From contig MCGE01000032.1 in assembly GCA_002105175.1 (NCBI GenBank), positions 248,001 through 312,000 on the forward strand: a stretch of 64,000 nt of DNA, in the 5' to 3' direction. Within the stretch, counting starts at the first letter, position 1. Every line of letters starts with the position of its first letter. Positions 36,190-49,335 of the stretch are shown here, one piece after another. Below the pieces are notes generated by a model. The model searched no databases, was not told the DNA's origin, and worked only from the letters and a program-made list of their open reading frames with translations. A program made the position numbers and the translations under genes. Source of the stretch: Absidia repens (lineage: Eukaryota > Mucoromycota > Mucoromycetes > Mucorales > Cunninghamellaceae).

Positions 36190-36480
36190 GTGACTAATGG
36201 TAAAAAAAGACATGACATATATTTTTATTCATATTTAAATGTAGGATATGGCAACTAATATTAAACTAAGCTAATAGCGGATTCCATAATACTAATTTCC
36301 ACAAAAGTTAGTACCCTATCACGAATTCAAGAAATGTAAGGGTTTACCAATCCAGGCTGTTCCACGCCTCTATCATACAGAAAAATAATGCAACCGGAAT
36401 ATGAATGTTCTATTCATGCTTTCCACAAATCAAAAAAAAAGGCCCTAATACCCAGTAGATGTATAATTTCACAAAAATCT
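36190..36480 (+). repeat. Dispersed repeat family, diverged copy E
   Basis: It retains TATTTTTATTCATATTTAAA, ATTAAACTAAGCTAATAGCG, a GATTCCATA/GAATTCAAGAAATG segment and AAGGGTTTACC in the same order as the complete copies. It lacks a recognisable CTAGTCCTGACACTA block and the CACGTG end. The assignment is weaker than for copies A-D. Confidence 0.5.
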
Positions 36481-36558
36481 AGAATGTTTATTGTACTTGA
36501 AAAAAAAAAAAATCAATCAAGAAGGGGAATAATATAATAAAATGATTCTTAAATCAAT

Positions 36559-37816
36559 CTAATCACGAGTAATAATTTCTAAATATCGAAAAAAGGTACC
36601 GTATAGAATCAGTCCACCAATTATTTTCCCTTTTGTCATTTGCCTTCTTTTTTTTTCCAACTTACCTCCAAGGTCATCATCACCATCATCAGCAGCAGCA
36701 GCAATACCAAAACCAGTATCGATATTCGCAGCATTCTCGCCTAGATCCATCATTGTTGAGCCAGCATCCAATTGTAGTGACATCGGGTGATCATCGTTGA
36801 GATTGAGCTCCGCTGCCGTAGCTGTTGCCTGGTGGGTCAGAAAGTATTCAAAATGAACTGGGTGTTTAAAGGAAAGTCGGTTGTTGATCCATTGATTGGC
36901 GAGTCGTCGTTGGTCGACCATAGTGGACGGTTGACAATCGTAGAGCGCCCCCTTTTTCCAGCCATAAGGGAACGTTTGATGGAATTGTTGAATCACGTCG
37001 TAGCAATCGTTGATTTCTTTTACCCATTTATGTGCTAATGTGTACAACCGTGCTGAGAGCCCCATATGTACCAATGCCAATGAGACAAAGTGCTTCAATT
37101 TCAAACATGTGCTGTATTCTCTGAATATATAACATATATCAAGGTGGGCGAGTCAGTGAGTGAGCCGGAAAAATAAAGAAAGCAAAAGAGCACATGTGTG
37201 TATGTATGTGTGTGTGTGTGTGTACTTACCTATAGACTTCGACAAGGACTACTTGTAACTTCAAAGAAAGAAAAGCAAATGTGTGTGAGTGTCAAGGGGG
37301 GAAAACAACATATCTATAATATATACCTTATCAAGTAACACCGCAGAAGCAATCAAGGTCTGCATTGCATATTCACAAAATTCTCGCGTCGGAAAAGTAG
37401 TGGGGTCGGTACCTTTTTTGATGCTGGTGATACTTTGCTCGTTCCAAAATAAGGTGTAAAGTTGTGTAATCACCTTGCCTATTGAAAGTCGTTCCAGTCG
37501 CTTGATTAACCGTCGTGCCTTTATATACAAAAAATAAAAAAACAAGTGGTGAGTGTTTTACTGCGCAAGTTTTTTTCTTGCTTCGTTTTACCTCACTTGA
37601 TCGTTTGAATCGATGGAATTGACGATGTTGGTTTTTGTTCTTGTATTCGAGTCGGTTGAGAACAGCAGCATCGACCCAGAATTTACGTTGGGCTGAGAAT
37701 GAAGCACGATAGTGTTTGAGTTTGTCGACGAGAAGTTTGGCATCTACATTGACTTTTTTGTCGATACGAACATTGGACAATAGACGTTGAGGTGGTGGGG
37801 TGGGGTCTGTATTCAT
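36559..37816 (-). CDS. Rmp1/NEPRO-like protein (probable RNase MRP subunit)
   Basis: Four exons (37816-37592, 37518-37327, 37258-37230, 37120-36559) join to 335 residues. The recognisable part is the N-terminal helical region with LEYKNKNQHRQFHRFKRSSE followed by ARRLIKRLERLS, the pattern shared by yeast Rmp1 and the N-terminal domain of animal nucleolus and neural progenitor protein (NEPRO). A long helical middle and an Ala/Asp-rich region (AAAADDGDDDLG) follow, ending RYLEIITRD. Known role: RNase MRP-specific subunit in pre-rRNA processing. A possible donor (GGAG|GTAAG) near 36665 has no usable acceptor nearby, so the last exon is read through. Family assignment rests mainly on the YKNKNQHR motif. 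Confidence 0.65.
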
Positions 37817-38007
37817 TTGAAAGGAAAAAAAAAAAAAAAAAAAAAAAAGGTTTGAAATGCCGAGGCAAAAAAAAAAAAAAAAAAGTTCAAGCCGCTCTCT
37901 TTTTTGAATAGTCACACTATTTTTCGAAGGCGACGGGGGGTAACAAAAAAAAAAAAAAAAGAACCCACCTTATTTTTCCTTTCACTTTATTTTTTTTTAA
38001 CACAACC
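37817..38007. promoter_or_regulatory. Compact divergent promoter, Rmp1-like / uL24m
   Basis: Only 191 bp separate the two ATGs. The segment consists largely of poly-A/poly-T runs (37828-37849, 37867-37884, 37945-37961). It must contain both start sites. No specific factor site is recognised. Confidence 0.45.
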
Positions 38008-38896
38008 ATGCACAGATTCAAGTCTCAAGGTGTCAGCTCACGAGTCTTCTCCAAACCTCAATGGGTTGCTCCCAAAGACAGAGTTGTCAAATGGAATATT
38101 GTTACTGGTGACAAGGTAAAAAGAAAGGATCTAGATCATATTATTTATTATTATTGTGCTTAACCTTGTCCCCCTTTTTGTGTTTGGGTAGGTTGCTATC
38201 ATTGCTGGAAAAGACAAGGATACCATTGGTGAAATCAAAAGCGTCGATCGTAAAAACAACACTGTGATTGTGGAAGGAAAGAAATTGGTAATTCAAATTG
38301 CAGCGAACTCGACAGACCCGACGAACTCGACGAAACTGATGGAATGATTGTTTTTTTTTTGTTTTTGTTTTTGTCTTTTTGCTATAGGCCAAAAAACATG
38401 TTCCCATGCAACCTGCTGCTCCCGAAGGTATCATGCGTAAAGAACAACCTATTCATCTTTCCAATGTCATGCTTCTTCATCCTGATACTCAGTAAGTTTT
38501 TAAGCAAAGGGGGGAACTCCCCAAATTGGAGATAAAAACTCAAAACTCATATTATCATAATAGAATTCCTACTCGTATCGAACGCCGACGTGTTGAAAAG
38601 ACCATGGATGATGGTCGTGTGGTGACTCGGTGGAGTCGATTTGTCCGAAACTCTGAAGTCGAAATCCCAAAGCCTACAAGAAAATACAATGATAAAAGTG
38701 GAGGTAAGAGAAAAAACTTCTGAATCATGGATGCATACACACCGTTACTGACTGATTGACAATATTATCTATAGAGGAATTCTTCGCCACCACTCCCGAA
38801 AAGGTTTTGGAAGTCACTTATACACCATCAACAACCGAACCTCCTGTTCCCTCTGATTTGATCAAGGAATTACGAAACATCTACAAAAAGAAATAG
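38008..38896 (+). CDS. Mitochondrial large-subunit ribosomal protein uL24m
   Basis: Five exons (38008-38115, 38192-38287, 38388-38491, 38564-38703, 38775-38896) join to 189 residues. The KOW motif region reads VTGDKVAIIAGKDKDTIGEI then KSVDRKNNTVIVEGKKL, as in bacterial L24. It is followed by the mitochondrial extension with HPDTQIPTRIERRRV and GRVVTRWSRF and a C-terminal IKELRNIYKKK. The N-terminus (MHRFKSQGVSSRVF) is basic, consistent with mitochondrial import. Known role: one of the first proteins to bind 23S-type rRNA in assembly of the mitoribosomal large subunit. Confidence 0.92.
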
Positions 38897-39370
38897 AATT
38901 TTTTTTTTTACACTGTAGTTTGTTGTAGTTATAGTAATAGTAATATATTAGATTTTTCCCTTTGCGCGTCTCTTTTTTTTTTATATACATCGTCATTATC
39001 ATTATCATCATCGTCATCATCATTTATCAGTATTAGTATTATTATTTTGTCATCCTTCTTCTCTCGCTCTCTTTCAAAAATAAAGAAATTATATTGTATT
39101 TACATCATCACATCGTCCATTTTTATATCTGTCTTTTTCTTGACTTTTTTTTTGTTTATCTCGGGTATTACAACTAAACCTGGGAAATGCTTGATGATCA
39201 TTTCGGCGAAAAGGAAAAATGCAGCTAATGCTGTTGGTTGGTTGGTGGTTTTTTTTTTTTTTCACACGACCCTTACATCGTACCCATATTTAAAGTATAG
39301 AATAGGAACTACTTTAGACCCTTTTTCTTCTTCTTATCTCTCGCTCTCGTTTTATACAAACATATATATT
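38897..39370. other. Intergenic region
   Basis: 474 bp between uL24m and the hydroxyacid oxidase gene on the same strand, with an ATC/ATT microsatellite at about 38990-39045 and a poly-T run at 39249-39262. The frame upstream of the oxidase ATG is open but homopolymeric and not counted as coding. Confidence 0.5.
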
Positions 39371-39754
39371 ATGCCAGTTTCTTCCTTACCTCTCACTATC
39401 GACGACTATGAAGAATTGGCCCAAAAGTCACTCAACGCCAGTGCCTATGGCTATTTTCGTTCTGGTGCTGATAGTGAATTGACGCTTCAACGTAATAAGC
39501 AGGCTTACGACAAGTAAAGAATCCGCAAACCCCACCCCTCATAGACAAAAATTTATTGAAATAACATTCTATTTTTTTCTACGCTGATGCAGACTACTCA
39601 TTCGACCTAAAGTATTGGTGGATGTGGCCAAGATAGATATTGCCACCACGATTCTTGGGCAGTCGATCCGCACCCCAATCGGCATTGCACCGACCGCGTT
39701 TCATGCCTTGGCTCATGATGATGGCGAGCTAGCCACAGCAAGAGGTAAAATTTT

Positions 39755-39788
<34 letters not shown>

Positions 39789-40940
39789 GTATGTGTGTGC
39801 GTGTGTGTGTGTGTGTTACATTCGACTAATACATCCGCCATCTGTATATGTGTGTAGCCAGCGCCGCATTGGGCTCTTGTTATTGTGCATCAACGTATAG
39901 TAACTATAGTATGACCGACATCAGTCGTGCCGTCAACACACCAGGCGGGGCATTGCAATGGTTCCAATTATATGTTGAGAAGGATCGTGCTACCACGGCG
40001 AATCTGGTACGACAATGTGAGAAACTCGGCTACAAGGCACTGGTGGTGACGGTGGATCGACCACGCCTCGGTCGACGATTGACAGATGCACGTACTGGGT
40101 TTGGACTTCCTCGCCATTTACGTCAGGGCAATTTTGATGATGATGATGATGACAACAAGGTTGGTAAGGACGGGATAAGTCGAACGGGACAAGGCGCCTA
40201 CCTCACAGGTCAAGTCGACGCTAGCCTGACTTGGCCCGATCTCGACTGGCTTCGGTCATTAACGTCGTTACCGATCGTTATCAAGGGTATCTTTCGTGCC
40301 GAGGATGCCTCATTGGCCGTCAAACATGGCGTTGCTGGGATCCTGGTATCGAATCATGGTGGAAGACAGTTAGATGGGTGTCCTTCAACGGTAAAAGAAG
40401 AAGAAGAAGAAAAAGGGAGGGAGGGAGGAATTGGCTTGACGTTTTCTTTTTTTTTTTTTGGTTTAGTTGGAAGTGCTACCGGAAATTGTAGATGCTTGTC
40501 GAAACACGAACGTGGAAGTGTATCTAGATGGAGGGATTCGGAAAGGCACCGACGTGTTCAAGGCACTTGCGTTGGGAGCCAAAGCCGTCTTTATTGGACG
40601 TCCTGTGATCTGGGGTTTAGCCTACGATGTAAGTAACCGACTCAAAAAAAAAAAAAATAGATGGGAAGACGATACTCAGCTCTTAAATATATAGGGAGAA
40701 AAAGGTGTCAAGCGGATTTTTGATAGTCTCAACTACGATCTTCGTCTAGCCATGGCATTAGCAGGTACATACACATATTTTCGTAAAAATATATATGTAT
40801 ATATCATTGCTTACCATCAACGTTTTTTTTTTTTTGTTTTTTTTTTTTCAGGTACAACATCTATAGATAAAATTACATCCGACTATGTAGTTCCAGCATC
40901 GTACTATTCATTCGAAAAAAAATTGGCTTCAAAAATGTAG
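39371..40940 (+). CDS. FMN-dependent 2-hydroxy-acid oxidase (glycolate/lactate oxidase family), peroxisomal
   Basis: Six exons (39371-39513, 39593-39744, 39858-40390, 40467-40628, 40695-40764, 40852-40940) join to 382 residues, the family size. Active-site elements: [50 protein letters not shown], His265 and Arg268 in [10 protein letters not shown], and the FMN-phosphate loop [18 protein letters not shown] then FIGRP. The C-terminus is SKM, a functional variant of the peroxisomal PTS1 signal. An Asp-rich insertion (DDDDDDNK) lies in the variable loop 4 after RQGNF. Known reaction: 2-hydroxy acid + O2 to 2-oxo acid + H2O2. Glycolate versus lactate versus longer substrates cannot be decided. 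It converges on the lipase gene with 96 bp between stops. Confidence 0.93.
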
Positions 40941-41036
40941 TTATTTTTTTATTGATCTAATGATAACAAATAAATAAATAAATAGTAATAAAATAAATCA
41001 TCAAAAGTCTATCTATTCTATTCTATTATATTCTAT

Positions 41037-41422
41037 CTATGATTTAGAGTTATTGGAGGTCATCCATAACCCACGTTTTGCTGTCCTTAGCGCTTTGTCA
41101 GACATTTTGCTATTTCCTTTCATCTTGCTACTCTGTCGTTGTTGTTCAAAGAGCGGGATATCATTTGTAGTATGTGTGGTGATCTTTGTGCTTTCATCGT
41201 CCATGTCGTCTTCCCTGTCATCATCATGACTGTTGGTCGTAGTGGTGGTGGATGCATTTCGGGTGGGTAAAGTAAGAAGTGAAGTGGATCGAGTTTCTAG
41301 ATGAGGTCGAGGAGGTGAAGGTGATGATTTCATTTCCGAAATATGCCGCAGTCTTAATCGATAAAGTATGTTATCAATGGTTAATTCGATTTGTAAATGG
41401 TTTTTGATGATTGACATTTCTA

Positions 41423-41459
<37 letters not shown>

Positions 41460-43727
41460 AGCATATTAGAACAAATGATTCTTTAAAGGAACTTACTTGA
41501 CCAGGTGGCACGTTCCCCTTGAATAATAGCATGGGCAACAAATTCAGGAGACGGATTGGATAAAACCTTGACAAAATCAGTATAATCTACTTGAGGAACA
41601 ATGGTGATATCGCCAGAATATTTTTGTGACATGACAGCTTTCATCTTGGAGAAAATGGATGGAAGTATACCCAGCTCAGTGAGCTTTTATATATATATAT
41701 ATATATAAAGAAAAAAATTTAAGTAAATATACTTTTGTGAAATATATTCCTTATTACCTGACTACATCGATGTTGTATTTCAGTGTTGGCAAGATGCATA
41801 CAAAAACTGGCTGCCTGGCGAATGGATGATGTCGAGTTGGATTTTTGAAGAAATGGTATAACGTGTGGGTTGACTATGTAAAAACAGTATATATTAGTTA
41901 AATAAATATAAAAAAAAAAGTAAAGAAAGACTTACCTTGGCATACAATAAAGTGATTGACATTAAATAATTCGGATAATCTATTCATGGGTAAATCACTA
42001 TATAAAATAAAAAATAATGATACCGATGAGACTTTTTCTTCTTAGATTTTATCTCCTTTGGATTACTTTTCTACAGATCCATCAATATACAGTTGATCTA
42101 AAAAGAAAATGTCAGACAAAAGAAATATAATATTTTTATTATTCTTACCGCTTGGATTCCAAAGGACAATATTTCCATTTTTGTCTTTTGCATAAAGGGG
42201 CGATGAACCATAAAAAATCGGCACAGAACATGATGCAGCACTGAATCCCCCATAAGAGATAAAAAGTGTGAGTTAAATGAAGGATAACAATAATCAATAT
42301 AATTTCATTTTTACTCACACTGCTGACCAAATCAACTATAATTAGAAGAAAAAAAAAGTCAGAATATCAAAATATAAAAAATGTATGTATATACTTACCA
42401 CGTCAGGAGATGTCAAATAATTTAATAACCTTGGCATGTCATACACTGTAGAAGAGCTGACGGTAATATTCAAGATCCACCTTGTTCGATTAAAAGCTTC
42501 CTATCATAAAAAAAGATAAGTACACACATCTTTATTTTAAATGACGTTACCTGAAAAGTCAAATCACCGACATTGGCTTTCATTGCTTCTGTCAAGATAT
42601 CAACATCATATAATTGACCATCTGATAGTAGCCTTTTGAGCCTCATGAATGGGGTATCAGGAGATCCATCTCGTTCAAACACATCCAATTTAACCAATGA
42701 AGGGTCAAACATGTCAGGGATTTCATCCACGGTCTTTGTACACACCAAGGCTGCCATGATACTTCCACTTGACGCGCCTGAGATGATGCGTGGTAATAAT
42801 CGAGCATTGGCTAAACATTTTAATACCCCAAGATGATATAATCCTATTCCAAAAAGAAAAGAAGATTAAATGATATACTGACTTGAATAATCTGAATGTA
42901 CTTACCCAAAGTACCACCACCACTTAGTAAAAGTGCCGTTCGACCAAAACTTTGACGGATATTCATAAAAAAATCATGTTTTGCTTGATAATCCAATTCA
43001 CTTGTTTCATCACATATCCAATTTAATTGTTTTGTGACTTCTTCAATATAAGAAGATATCAAGACTTTGGTCCCCACACGAGAATGAGCGTATAACTGGT
43101 TTAAAAAAAAAAAAAGAATATACGTCAAGATATTTTCTTTTCCCTCATCATCCTATCCCCCCACTCCCACTGATTGATTGATTTTTACTTGTGATTTATC
43201 CATGTCACCCAAATTCCTGGCCAAACTCGTCCGTAATTGAAATATCATTGCACTTGGATTATCTTGATCACGCACCACACGAAGCTGATTCAATCGATTC
43301 TGAACCAGTTCCCAATCATATTCCGTAGATATCGGGTCTTTTTTCCATTCATCGAGTCCTAACAGTTGATAAAAAAAAAAAAAAAAAGAGTAAAGCGTCG
43401 GGTCCTTTTGGTGTAACACTGACTGAGCTCCGTTTTGTTTCGTTTTGTTACCTTCGTATTCATCGAGTATGGCAGCAGCTTCGGCCCATTGTTCATAGTT
43501 GGTGGCCACTTTTAATATATGAGTATAGTAACTAGTTGGGTTGACGTTAGCCGTTAACCATTTTTCATAAAGTCTCTATGTCAAAAAAAAAAAAAAAAAA
43601 AAAGTGAGAGGAGGAAGGGAGATGAAAGAGTATATAGCAATACTACCTTGGACCAAAAGGAAGTAACGTCTTTTGAAAGTGAAGAGGCTGACTCTAACAT
43701 ATTTTTTTGTCTCTGAATGAGCTCCAT
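41037..43727 (-). CDS. Patatin-type triacylglycerol lipase (Tgl3/4/5 / SDP1 family)
   Basis: Thirteen exons: 43727-43647, 43575-43452, 43358-43189, 43095-42906, 42843-42551, 42500-42399, 42335-42319, 42240-42149, 42097-42067, 41997-41936, 41873-41758, 41683-41497 and 41419-41037. They join to 615 residues. The N-terminal DUF3336-type region (FWSKRLYEKWL, YEQWAEAAAILDEYEGLDEW) precedes the patatin domain. The oxyanion loop is LLLSGGGTLGLYHLGVLK. Nucleophile Ser213 lies in the GxSxG motif SGASSGS, and dyad Asp362 in YIDGSVENDLP. The acyltransferase-like tail has FNVNHFIVCQVNPHVIPF, then a Ser/Thr/Asp-rich C-terminus. Known role: storage lipid mobilisation at lipid droplets. One exon is only 17 nt. 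The start is the first in-frame ATG. Confidence 0.92.
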
Positions 43728-44100
43728 CTTGGCGTCTGTGGTTGGAGGGTTGAGGAGATGGGGTATGTGTAAGGACGAGGGGGGACGAGAAATAAAATAA
43801 ATAATAATGAGAATTAATAATGTAAAGAAAAAGTAGCTAGGGAGTTGCTAATGGTTATGTAGTATAAATTTCATGTGAGATTTTTGAAATCAGTGTCGTC
43901 GCACCTGAAAAAAAAAAAAAACGGCATCCCGCCAGGCTCGATACAATTTATCAAAATTATCTGCGTGTCACACTTTGCCAAATTTAGAAAGCCATTGGCC
44001 ACCTATGACCTACCCCGGATCTTTGAATTTGTCCAATAAAAATATGAATGACCAAAACAAGGAATTGCATTTTTGGAAGGTAAGGGGTCTGATTGGATTT
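43728..44100. other. Non-coding region upstream of the lipase gene
   Basis: Contains the lipase promoter. At 44005-44040 a segment (GACCTACCCCGG then TCTTTGAATTTGTCC) matches in direct orientation the right arm of the adjacent inverted-repeat element (44410-44462), suggesting a partial duplicate or older insertion. Confidence 0.45.
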
Positions 44101-44517
44101 GTGCTCTCACGATGCCTTGCCACCCCCCCCCTCCCCTCGCCGAGTTGAGATCCGACTTCCTAGGAAATTTTTTCAAGGCGATGAATCGTCGTCTGAAGGA
44201 AAAATCCTACTCCTCTTCGAAACATTTCCTCAGAGCTTTCAGTCTCGTTTGTGTTTTTATGGGGAGGCGTATACTACCATGAGATGTAATAAAAAATTTA
44301 AGGAAAACAATGAACTGATGTATATAGTATGTCTAGTCAAATGGAGACTATAATATTTTATTGGGAAGATGACACTGGTGGCATGGGACGCTTTCACGAC
44401 ACTTGTCTGTGACCTACCTACCCTATCCACCTCCCCCCCCCGGTCTTTGAATTTTGTCCTAATAAGTCGAATCTCTACTCGGCGGGAGAATGGGGGGAGG
44501 AGGCGTCGTGAGAGCAC
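44101..44517. mobile_element. MITE-like element with about 75-bp terminal inverted repeats
   Basis: The left arm 44101-44176 starts GTGCTCTCACGATGCC and continues through a C-rich stretch, CGCCGAGTTGAGATCCGACT and a TCCTAGGAAATTTTTTCAA segment. The right arm 44442-44517 is its imperfect reverse complement (TCTTTGAATTTTGTCCTAAT ... ACTCGGCGGGAGAATGGGGG ... GGCGTCGTGAGAGCAC). The 265-bp interior has no coding capacity. I could not identify a convincing target-site duplication (flanks GATTGGATTT and CTTCAAATGC), so the class is open. Confidence 0.6.
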
Positions 44518-44769
44518 CTTCAAATGCTAAAGTGCCCACTTCACTACTATATTGAGAAAGGCACTAATCAAGTAAAGCGTTTTCAACTAGCGACATAAAT
44601 CCCTTTTTAATCTTCAGGAGTTTAGCATATCTCGACCTCGTACGTAACTAAGCACCTCACCACTTCCCAAAAACGCAATTTCTAGGTAGGTAGGTAGATA
44701 GGTCACAAAAAGGTGTTTGTGAAAGCATCCATGGGTTAGGTTCATTAGTACTGATGGGTGGGAATAGCA

Positions 44770-45575
44770 ATATGCTTATATTCATATCAAGTGATCTTGG
44801 ACCGGCAACCAGTCGCCTGGGTTTTGACGGGGGTGAGCAAAAAGCAGATAAGGTGGGTGAACTAGAAAGCTGCTACTCGATAAGGCACGCTCAAAAAAGG
44901 CAAACAATAACGATATTTTTCACTATCGTATGGGTCATATTATAGGTAACTATGAAAAAGGAATATTTTTATTGATGTATATTAACGAGTATTAAACTAA
45001 GGACGGGAAGTTCATTGTCGCAAGGGATCTAATGGAGGTAGTGTGGGAGAGACTAATGAGAGTTCAGAGGCATAGTCAGCTCTAATTTAAAGGCGTGTTC
45101 GCAAAAAAGTGCTTAATGTATTGGACAAGACGTAATAAAGACTGGAGGGAAACTTGTTAGTGAAGCACAACAACGATCTACACTAATTTAAAAAGGGCGA
45201 CGGCAATAAAAAAAAGGATCCGTTGTAGGACATGAGAGAGACTTATGCGATATTTTCAACAAAGCATGTAAAGAAAGGACATATTTTATTGAGAAATTGA
45301 TATAATGTATGACACACTAACAATAAACTAAACTAATGGAGGCGTCAAAAAGTCAACTAATGGTGTCCTCAGATCCTAGGTCCAAAATGAAAGGGTTTCC
45401 CCATGCATCTCGTCATCCCTGATCTGACACCCCTTCTAAACTAGTCCTGACACTAATCTAAGTCCATCATAATCCTATAGGGGCTACAATTGTGAATAAT
45501 GAAAGAGAAAAAGAAAAAAGAGCGAAAAAATAAAATTGGGAGTAAATAAAATTTTCACGTGGGCGGAATTTGAAA
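44770..45575 (+). repeat. Dispersed repeat family, copy D
   Basis: One of the longest copies. It has the upstream GGGTGAACTAGAAAGC segment shared with copy B, the CACTATCGTATGGGTCAT segment shared with copy A (CTTACTATCCTATGGGTCAG), then ACATATTTTATT, ACTAAACTAATGG, GATCCTAGGTCCAAAATGAA, TTTCCCCATGCATCTCGTCA and CTAAACTAGTCCTGACACTA. It ends with a purine tract and TTTTCACGTGGGCGGAATTT followed by GAAAG. No open frame is conserved between copies. Confidence 0.75.
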
Positions 45576-46259
45576 GAGTGACTCTTGTGAGATTGGGTTG
45601 CGAAGTTTTAAGCGGCCATGGTCAATGAATAAGAAAATAAGAAGTGATGAACACATTGAAAAATAAGCAGTTGAGTGAGAATAAAAATGTAATAGTTGAA
45701 GTGCATCGGAATGCATTGGAGTGAAAGCACTTGTTCAATCACAATCGACCTAGACCCGATTTTCTGACATGCATTAGATATATATATATATATATATATA
45801 TATACTGGAAATTAGGATGTCATTCTCTTGTTCGAAAATAAGGGAAATAAATCCAAAATTCAACGGAAAGGGTGGAGGAGGGTTAGTTTTAAGTTGAATC
45901 AAAGCATCAAAAAGATAAATCTATGAGATGATATAGATAATAATGGGGGAAGTAAATACATTAATATACATTTCATAACATGATAGAATTAAAGACGAAA
46001 AGAAGGTTACTACAGTACAACTTTTATACTTCACTTATTATTTTAAAAGAGTCATATGTCATCTAACTAATAAATCAGCTTATCATAAAAATAAATATAA
46101 AAACAGCAAACATCAAAAGTTTACTGAGGATGACCTCCAAACCAAGGCATTCTTGTTTTTCTTGTAGTGGGACATCTAACTCCGGAATGACTGTACAACT
46201 TCCAATTTCTTTTGTTCGGGGTTGGTCCGGCAAAATAGAAAAAAAGGGTACAGCCCAGA

Positions 46260-46304
<45 letters not shown>

Positions 46305-47232
46305 CGTTGAGCTTGTGTTTTGCGCGACGTTTATCTTTTTCAGATAATATGAAATTTAAACAAAAAGGAACCATACTTCCAAAAAAAAAGAGGAATGCTT
46401 TGTCACCTTTTTAATTTTTTGTTTTAATCCCATCTATTTCAGTATGTAATCATTTACAGACAATTGGAAGAATCCCAGCCAAACGATTATCAGCATTTTT
46501 ATAACAAACAGAAAGTGTTCTATGCCCTGGACGTATACACTCCTGCGTTCATATTTACTTTATCTGCAATAAGGTACATTGCTTTCGCTTTGAGAACAGC
46601 TACCGTGTTTCACGTTGTCAAACTTTGACCTGGTACCAGCTTAACACATTTGTTCATTGGCTACAAATAAATGTCGATGCTTATACTTTTTTTTTTTTTG
46701 AAGTCGATGCATATACAGTACTTTCGGCTTTACATATGAAAGAAAGTCAAAAGAATTTTCCTAAGAGGACGAGGGGCTGGTACGTACGGTACAAGCTTCA
46801 AAAAAAAGGAAATCATTATTTTTTATTTATTGTTACACCATTCTTAAGGGAAATCGTTGGGATTTCAGGGCAACTCCTTTCTCCTCAGCGTCTCTATTTT
46901 TATACCACCCAAGAGGGTCCCATTCAAATACAGTAGTTGTGTATAGTAATCATCACGCCCTCAAATTTTCGATATAGACCTTCTTTTTTTTTGGAGCCCA
47001 TGTGATAAAATACTGTACAAAAACAGCGGACATTGAATGTAGTAAATCGGCCCACAAAAAAAGTTTCTTTTTTTTTTTTGATTGACAGTGGATGAGATCA
47101 ATGGGGCCTTTTTTTTTTTGGAAAAATACCGCTCTCTGCTTCTTTTCTTTCCCTTTTTGTTTTTAAGAAAAAAAAAATACCCTTCTTTCTTTCTTCTTCT
47201 TCCTTTTTTATATTCATACACACATCATTCAA
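45576..47232. other. Gene-poor region with one coding-like remnant
   Basis: Contains a TA microsatellite at 45778-45805 and a T43 run at 46262-46304. A plus-strand frame at 46443-46628 looks protein-like (YVIIYRQLEESQPNDYQHFY, then NKQKVFYALDVYTPAFIFTL). It sits after a TATTTCAG acceptor-like site and has a possible donor at 46573 (AATAAG|GTACAT). No start codon and no recognised family, so it may be an exon of a decayed gene. A minus frame at 46075-46250 (RTKEIGSCTVIPELDVPLQE) is equally unassigned. Confidence 0.35.
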
Positions 47233-49096
<1,864 letters not shown>

Positions 49097-49335
49097 TCAT
49101 TAGTAGTTTTTTATTTATTTATATATATATACGTGTAGTTATTAGTTAGTTTAGTGTTTTCATTGTTTACTTTTTTTTTTATTATATTATTATTTTTTTG
49201 ATCATTCATCCTGGTGAATAGCCGCTAATAAATAGAATGCTGATTTTTTATTATAGTTGATTGGACTTTTTTATGATCGATTTGTTTTTTTATTTGTTAC
49301 AACAAAGTACTAGGAGGTGTATTGGTCTAGATAGT

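Noticed and set aside
36587..36666. Extra intron near the end of the Rmp1-like gene (GGAG|GTAAG)
   Set aside because: All acceptors that keep frame would make an intron far too short, and the unspliced frame stays open to a natural stop.
46262..46304. T43 tract as a meaningful terminator or retroposon tail
   Set aside because: Similar homopolymers of 15-47 bases occur throughout introns and spacers of this genome. No structured unit or duplication flanks this one.
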